13,479 bases of DNA from Cephalothrix simula (Eukaryota > Nemertea > Palaeonemertea > Archinemertea > Cephalotrichidae): positions 1-13,479 of the forward strand of contig JAXIUW010121115.1 of NCBI GenBank assembly GCA_035591015.1, given 5' to 3'. The notes under the pieces are model-generated. The model did no database searches. It had not been told where the DNA came from and saw only the letters and a program-made list of their open reading frames with translations. A program made the position numbers and the translations under genes. This document shows, in pieces, positions 8,704 through 13,479 of the stretch (position 1 is the first letter of the stretch; each line of letters begins with the position of its first letter).

Positions 8704-9944
8704 TTATGTATGTATATATATAATAGGCCTAAAACTATAGGGAAAATACCGAGATAATAATTTACTATATACTTCTTGGTTTTGTATCATTTGTTAGTAT
8801 AGAAAGTAAAATTTTAAGACTGACGAATTCATTAAGACTTAAATCTCTTGGTCAAATGCACTTAATTTTGATAGATAATCACAAGTTATTACTTCTATGG
8901 AAATGTCATTAAATCTGAGATGGAGATAATCTTTTGCTGTAATTAATTTCAAAATGTCGCTAAATTCTGTGGATAGTGATAATTGGTAATAGTATATCTA
9001 TCTTACTTTAATTAAAGGTGTATATTATTTTTCATTTTCTCATAAAAGATTCATATTATGCCTTTTTCTATAATTTCTAAATCATGTCTGTATTCCAACA
9101 AGACTCTTGAAACACACAGGTGACATTCCTAAGTGAATTAATTAATTGGAATGCATGTATTTAATATTTCAAGTACATCTGTATCATTTGCATTTTTTCT
9201 TTAAAATGGCATCTGTGTGTACTTAAAGTCTACTTATATTTTAATACAACTTATGTGTTCATTGATTTTTTGTTATCTAGTCATTTTTTGTCTATAGGTA
9301 ATTCTGTTATTTTGTGCAGTTGAAACGTATCACGAAAATATTTATCGCCCCTGTTTAATGACATGCAGAAAGCGATAGGAATTAGACGATACATCGTCAA
9401 AGTATCGAATGAGATAAATATGACGCCCCTTGCGGCTAATTGAGCCGTTGAGGCTTCAGCCTTAATTGCTGTCTTTTGACTAGCTATTTCCGTAATTTTT
9501 ATCAGTTTCATGAATCTTTAGACTTTAATCGCCATCAGAAAGAAAATAATGGATTTTTACCACGGTTATATTCTATTCCGTCTCCCAAATGATGGAATCA
9601 AGCCGATTCATTCGTCAGATTAATTTATATATCATATTGCTGAATTGGAAAAGATCTTTTTTATTTAAAGCGGTAATATTTTTAAAAAGTGGACAGAAAT
9701 TAGATTAAAGTGCATTTCGATGAATTTTTATTCTAATGGCATTGATTTTTTTTTATAAAATCGATTTGAATCTAATTTTTGTTCGACTGGGGTATAAAAT
9801 TTGCTGATTTTCGAAGGTGTGTTCTTTTTTGATATTTTTCAGTTTCGAAGTTTATATATTTCAATTATTACGTCAATAAATTTACGATGCAACCTTTCAT
9901 AAGATGATATAACACTTTATATTCATATTTTGTTACTTTCTTAC
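8704..9944. other. AT-rich non-coding stretch, no gene seen
   Basis: No exon is supported. A slightly GC-richer patch at 9340-9470 contains GACGATACATCGTC (an inverted repeat at about 9387-9400) and CGCCCCTTGCGG (about 9425-9435), a variant of the CCCCTAGCGG core found elsewhere in the window. The minus-strand 76-codon frame over this patch shows no recognisable motif. Confidence 0.4.
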
Positions 9945-10034
9945 CTGCTTGAAGCCATTTTTCCACCGAGAAAAACATTAATTTGTCTCTCTGTGCAAAA
10001 CTTTTAGCGATTTTCGGGATATTGATGGTTTCTG
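9945..10034 (-). CDS. candidate 90-nt exon on the minus strand, unidentified
   Basis: Read on the minus strand, TTTATCTGCTTGCAG forms a strong acceptor, and the segment ends GCTTCAAGCAG followed by GTAAGAAAG, a near-perfect donor. Of the three frames only one is open; it contains KIAKSFAQRDKLMFFSVEKW. The exon is 90 nt and symmetrical (one-base phase on both sides), so it could be skipped without shifting the frame. A tandem acceptor (GCAG/CAG) would allow gain or loss of one codon. I recognise no family. It lies opposite to the plus-strand exons, so if real it belongs to a nested or overlapping gene. A 90-nt open frame with good sites can occur by chance in a window this size. Confidence 0.3.
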
Positions 10035-11917
10035 CTGCAAGCAGATAAATCTATCGCTTCCGCAAAATCACGCCTAAAGAAAAGAACTCAGGATTTGAGA
10101 ACAAAGGCCGTGGTGAGGTCAGGAAATTGCGTGCAAAAACGCAGAAAAAATTCTGTTGTGTTATAATGACTAAAATAATTAGTTCTAGTGTTTGTGTCGT
10201 GGGAGATGGAGGTTTCGGAATTTCTTTGTCTTCTAATTTCTTATTCATGAACCCTTTTCTCTAAATCATTACTCATTTTTTTCAAAAGGGGCTATTTCAT
10301 GTATTTCAAAGATTTCAAAACACATGCCCCGAGGCTATAAGAAGCCGTCTGTTTTAGTATTATTATTATTTCTCTGATTAGAAATATGGGTCTCTTTAAT
10401 GAAAATGGTTGTTATGGCTTTTTTCTGTTTTTTCTCGTGCAGGCCCTGATGCAACTTTGAATTATCCCAATTATTAACCCTGAATATGATGCACTTTAGT
10501 GAACTCAATTTTGAAAAACAAATAGTACTTTCTTAAATTTTTTTGTCAATTATGGACGCTTTTATGGAAATATTACTAGAGTCTTTGAAATTTATAATTA
10601 CAAAATTATCGTGTCATGGCAACACTACAAATTAATTTCGGATAGGCTTATAGATAATGAGTTATTTGACAAAGGCGTCGTTCCAATAATTACTTATCGG
10701 GTGTTCCCTTCTTGAATAACTAATTACTGATAATTCTTAATTACCGTACTTTTGATTACTTTATGGAACTCTAGATCTCAAAGTCAAGCGATAATTAACT
10801 GATAATCTCTATACTTTGTCTATTCAAGTTTCTCTGTGACGTCATTGACAATTTGACAAATTTTGACGAAGATGATGAATAAAACGAGCGGAATAAAAAA
10901 CGTAATAGACATCACATGGTCATGTCTTGTTCTGGCTTTAATTAATTCAGAATTCTTAATTTCATCTTTGAATCTTCATGTAGTTCAGATTTCATCTCAG
11001 ACCCAGTTCCTAATTAGGAATTATATATGCATGTTCGTCAATATTAGATTATAGATGAGATAACAAGTTGGGTGGATAAATTTGCGTATTTTCCAGCCAC
11101 CAAAAATAAATAGATCTCTTCATTAAGTCTTCTCTTCCTATTTGGCTAAGCTGTCTTGATCCCGGAGGGCGTAATATAAATTTGAAGACATATATGACTT
11201 GCTCTCTGAAGTTGTCTTTTTGATTAAGTTGTTTTCCCTGATTGAAATAAGAAATCATTATTATTTTGGGGCACCCTGGGCCACCAGTCGCGCAGTAACT
11301 CTAAATTCGTTTGAAAGTCTTTTATTAAAAGTTATTAACGTTCGTTCGAATAAACACTACCTTTTCAAATTGGTATTCTCTATTGAAATTCTTGTCCCAT
11401 TTCATATGAATGTCTATTATCTTCTAAAGTATTTTCTATACCTTTAATGACAAACTTTTTAATACGCAATATGTAGACATATATTTAAACCTTTGAATTT
11501 GTTAAGCTTTTTAACCGCATGACCATAGACAATCATAATGTTGAAATTTGAACAGACATGCTTCAAGTTCATTATAATAGCTATTTACGTGCAATTTAAA
11601 TCAAAGCAAACGTACAAACACCCATCCTATGTGTTAATGAACCCTTGATTATGCCCAAATCTGAAAATGTGCATATCAAATTAATGTTCCATGTGTGACC
11701 ATATCTGAAAGAACATGCAACTTGTTAATTAAAATTTTATATGCATTGTTAATTTGGACTTAGGATTGTTTAAAATTGCACGTGATCTTTGAAACTCATT
11801 ATTTCATTTATAAAGAATTTCGTCACTTAACCAGCTGCCTTTTTTTTAAGTTAAAAAATTCCCCATGATTATTGAATGAGACTGGGTATTTAAGAACTTA
11901 AAATTTGATATTTGCAG
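10035..11917. other. AT-rich stretch, likely intron; no convincing exon
   Basis: A CRE-like TGACGTCA lies at 10837-10844. A short TAT/TTA repeat lies around 10355-10370, and a small GC-richer patch (GGGGCACCCTGGGCCACCAG) at about 11270-11289. A plus-strand segment near 10047-10112 is open in one frame but ends in a phase that does not fit the next exon. Small open frames at 10863-11054 and 11199-11447 show no motifs. Confidence 0.4.
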
Positions 11918-11998
11918 ACGGAGAGCAGCCGGAAGAAGAAACCACCAGTTCAGAACACGTGACGAAAGAAAACAGTAATCATTCAGAGAACCAGTCTA
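11918..11998 (+). CDS. candidate 81-nt cassette exon encoding acidic Ser/Thr/Glu-rich linker
   Basis: The acceptor is GATATTTGCAG and the donor TCTA/GTAAGT. The exon is 81 nt with one-base phase at both ends, so it can be included or skipped without a frameshift. Only one frame is free of stops. It gives GEQPEEETTSSEHVTKENSN, then HSENQS: strongly hydrophilic, acidic, with no cysteine or hydrophobic core, as in a disordered linker or juxtamembrane tail. NHS is a possible N-glycosylation sequon if the segment is extracellular. The sequence is purine-rich, including GGAAGAAGAAA, which resembles an exonic splicing enhancer, and is more GC-rich than both flanks. Its first codon (N/AC) is completed as GAC by the spare G of the exon ending at 5689. 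No family is identified. Confidence 0.5.
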
Positions 11999-12889
11999 GT
12001 AAGTATCTCACCTCGCAGCCAAAGAAAAATATGTCACAGCACAAAGTTTCTTTGACATAAATTATTATAGTTTGTCTAATATTCTTTAAAATATAATTTT
12101 AAAAGTCATTTAGCTATCCAGGCATGCCGATTTTTCGATGCCTGAATAATTGCTTTCAATTTAAAGATGAAATTTATTACAAACTTGAAAATATAAGTAT
12201 TATTTGAATGAATAATTATTATTTCCCTGAGCGGAGTGATTAAGCCTGCTTTAAATTCTGGCGTTCATAAACTTAAAGGCAGTCTGAATAATTACAGGAT
12301 TACGAATTTGAATAATTAAATTGCTTATTACATTGAAGTTCATATTATTAAAATATGGATTTATGAAGGTTTTGATCATGAAGTCACTAATTGCAACTGG
12401 ACTGGACTTAGATAATTAAATCTCATTAAGCATGACCTCGAGCAACTTATATAAACATCTAATGATCTTCCACGTGAGCTTGTGTTAGTACGAATCTCGG
12501 TACGAATCACTGTCTTAAATCACGTGATGGAGAATTTTCCTCAAAAGTGTAGTCGGTTGTTCTTTTTCTTCCTTTGGAGGGTTTAGCCGTTTTTATCGAC
12601 AAATGTAAACAATCGTATTTTTCTGAAAAAATATCCTTTTTTGAAACTCTGGAAATCATCAGCTTAAAATTATCTTACATTATCTTCTTCTGAACCAGTG
12701 ATAACGTCTTCTACGCTGCATATTGAGAGGATGAGAATTTTAATCAAACTTCATTTAGCATTTTCACTGTATTTTGATATCCTCGAGAGTTGATTACAAA
12801 TAGTCATTATCTCATCTTGCACGCGATATGAGTTTTTAACTAAGGCTGATTTTTTAGCAATTATTTCTTTAACTGTTGAAATGGCACAG
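11999..12889. other. likely intron with E-box cluster, no gene seen
   Basis: AT-rich sequence follows the GTAAGT donor at 11999. It has GGCATGCCGATTTTTCGATGCC-like small inverted sequence near 12121-12142 and two CACGTG E-boxes around a direct repeat at 12471-12526, listed separately. No exon with an open frame and matched splice sites was found here. Confidence 0.4.
12471..12526. promoter_or_regulatory. paired CACGTG E-boxes around a GTACGAATC direct repeat
   Basis: CACGTG occurs at 12471-12476 and 12521-12526, exactly 50 bp apart. Between them GTACGAATC occurs twice (12488-12496 and 12500-12508), separated by TCG. CACGTG is the class bound by bHLH factors such as USF, MITF/TFE and MYC in animals. 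This is a candidate enhancer-like cluster; its function is inferred from motifs only. Confidence 0.3.
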
Positions 12890-12975
12890 GCTCATCTTAT
12901 CTTCAAGAAGTCTCAAGAAGCACTTGGCTGAAGTATGGATGTCTACGTCTTTCTTGGTGTGCATATCAATTATAA
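12890..12975 (+). CDS. weak candidate terminal exon of the plus-strand gene
   Basis: A pyrimidine-rich tract with TTTCTTTAACTG ends in GGCACAG at 12889, a good acceptor. Entered with the one-base phase left by the 11918-11998 exon (A plus GC gives Ser), the frame reads SSYLQEVSRSTWLKYGCLRL, then SWCAYQL and a TAA at 12973-12975. It could be a last coding exon, or an internal exon using a GTATGG donor at 12933. No clear AATAAA signal follows closely, and the peptide matches nothing I recognise, so this is tentative. Confidence 0.2.
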
Positions 12976-13217
12976 ATCAGCACTATGTTGTGTTTTAATT
13001 AGCCCATAGCGTGATTACTCATTCTGAACAGTCGATAATTCGATAAACCTGTCATAATTGAAAATTTTCAATCTTTGACCTTATAATTAGCTTTAGATAT
13101 TGGATTGATATAATTAAAATCTATGTTCTTTAATTAAAATTTCACTATTGACTTTGAATTAAGCTCCCCTGATTTTATTATTTTAAATCCTTTATATGTG
13201 TTAGAAGTGCTTACTCG

Positions 13218-13354
13218 CCAAGTTTGTCGGAATGCCCCAAATATTGGAAGTGCCCCCCAGAATAGCCAAGTTTGTGCGATTTTCCCCGAAAATAGCTAAG
13301 TTTGTCGTAATGCCCCTAAGTATTCGAAGCGCCCACTGAAATAGCCAAGTTTGT
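13218..13354 (+). repeat. degenerate tandem repeat, CCAAGTTTGT units
   Basis: Units begin at 13218, 13266, 13296 and 13345, each with C(C/T)AAGTTTGT. Units 1 (48 bp) and 3 (49 bp) are full-length relatives sharing GGAATGCCCC/GTAATGCCCC, an ATATTGGAAG/GTATTCGAAG segment and a GAATAG/GAAATAG end. Unit 2 is a 30-bp version lacking the middle. Unit 4 is cut off by a TA microsatellite (13353-13368). The minus-strand open frame through it, with repeated TNLAI, is a consequence of the repeat and not evidence of a gene. Confidence 0.8.
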
Positions 13355-13368
13355 ATATATATATATAT
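13353..13368. repeat. TA microsatellite
   Basis: A short run of TA dinucleotides separates the CCAAGTTTGT tandem repeat from the terminal hairpins. Confidence 0.85.
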
Positions 13369-13414
13369 GTATAGCACTCTCTCCAGATATCGGATGTTAC
13401 ATATCGTGCTATAC
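13369..13414. repeat. hairpin GTATAGCAC/GTGCTATAC
   Basis: The 9-base arms at 13369-13377 and 13406-13414 are exact reverse complements around a 28-base loop. It sits between the TA microsatellite and the inverted copy of the 337-392 repeat, so it is probably part of the same composite element. Confidence 0.6.
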
Positions 13415-13426
13415 ACTTTATATATG

Positions 13427-13479
13427 ACTGGTAACGTGCCATAAAAGGTATATTGCACTCGTTGCTTATATTCAACTCG
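13427..13479 (-). repeat. inverted copy of the 337-392 repeat, cut by window end
   Basis: The reverse complement, containing CGAGTGCAATATACCTTTT then ACCAGT, aligns along its length with 337-392 (CTCGTGCAATATACCCGTTTT then ACCAGT), allowing a few gaps and substitutions. This shows a dispersed family present at both ends of the window in opposite orientation. Confidence 0.65.

Noticed and set aside
10047-10112. Plus-strand open segment after GCAAGCAG ending at GTG/GTGAGG
   Set aside because: It accepts the phase of the upstream exon but exits in a phase that would put a stop into the 11918 exon. The acceptor tract is weak, and it adjoins the better minus-strand candidate at 9945-10034.
12001-12060. 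Minus-strand donor-like GCGAG/GTGAGAT near 12010
   Set aside because: No acceptor with a decent pyrimidine tract and open frame was found on that strand.
13201-13458. 85-codon minus-strand frame with repeated TNLAI
   Set aside because: It is produced by the tandem repeat and TA microsatellite beneath it.

Overview
The window looks like intron or intergenic DNA from an animal nuclear genome, most likely a marine invertebrate. It is AT-rich throughout, has no long open frame, no bacterial-style gene packing, no rRNA or tRNA I can recognise, and several short non-autonomous DNA transposons with terminal inverted repeats. The organism call is inference from genome texture and transposon style. 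I cannot name a species.

Layout. 1-400 is a cluster of foldback repeats: a C-run with a CCCCTAGCGG core, a 193-bp inverted-repeat element (108-300), then a chain of small hairpins (305-392). 712-1131 is the clearest element: a 420-bp non-autonomous hAT-type transposon with 14-bp perfect terminal inverted repeats and an 8-bp target-site duplication carrying one mismatch. 1225-1560 is an island of raised GC with overlapping open frames, possibly a decayed coding element. 1560-5500 is plain AT-rich DNA apart from a perfect 37-bp tandem duplication (3817-3890). 8024-8703 is a 680-bp foldback element with arms of about 170 bp, inserted in a TA microsatellite. Its arms carry CRE-like TGACGTCA palindromes and CTCF-like cores. 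13218-13354 holds degenerate tandem repeats, and the window ends in an inverted copy of the hairpin repeat seen at 337-392.

Genes. The best reading is that the window lies inside one plus-strand, intron-rich gene. Two candidate exons (5545-5689 and 11918-11998) have consensus splice sites, raised GC and compatible phases: the first ends with one spare base, G, and the second starts with AC, making a GAC (Asp) codon across a 6.2-kb intron. A third, weaker candidate (from 12890) also accepts the phase and reaches a stop at 12975. A 90-nt candidate exon sits on the opposite strand at 9945-10034, inside that intron. The protein is not identified with confidence. The first exon has a faint Kazal/follistatin-like spacing, and the second encodes an acidic Ser/Thr/Glu-rich linker. 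All exon calls are by eye and need transcript support.
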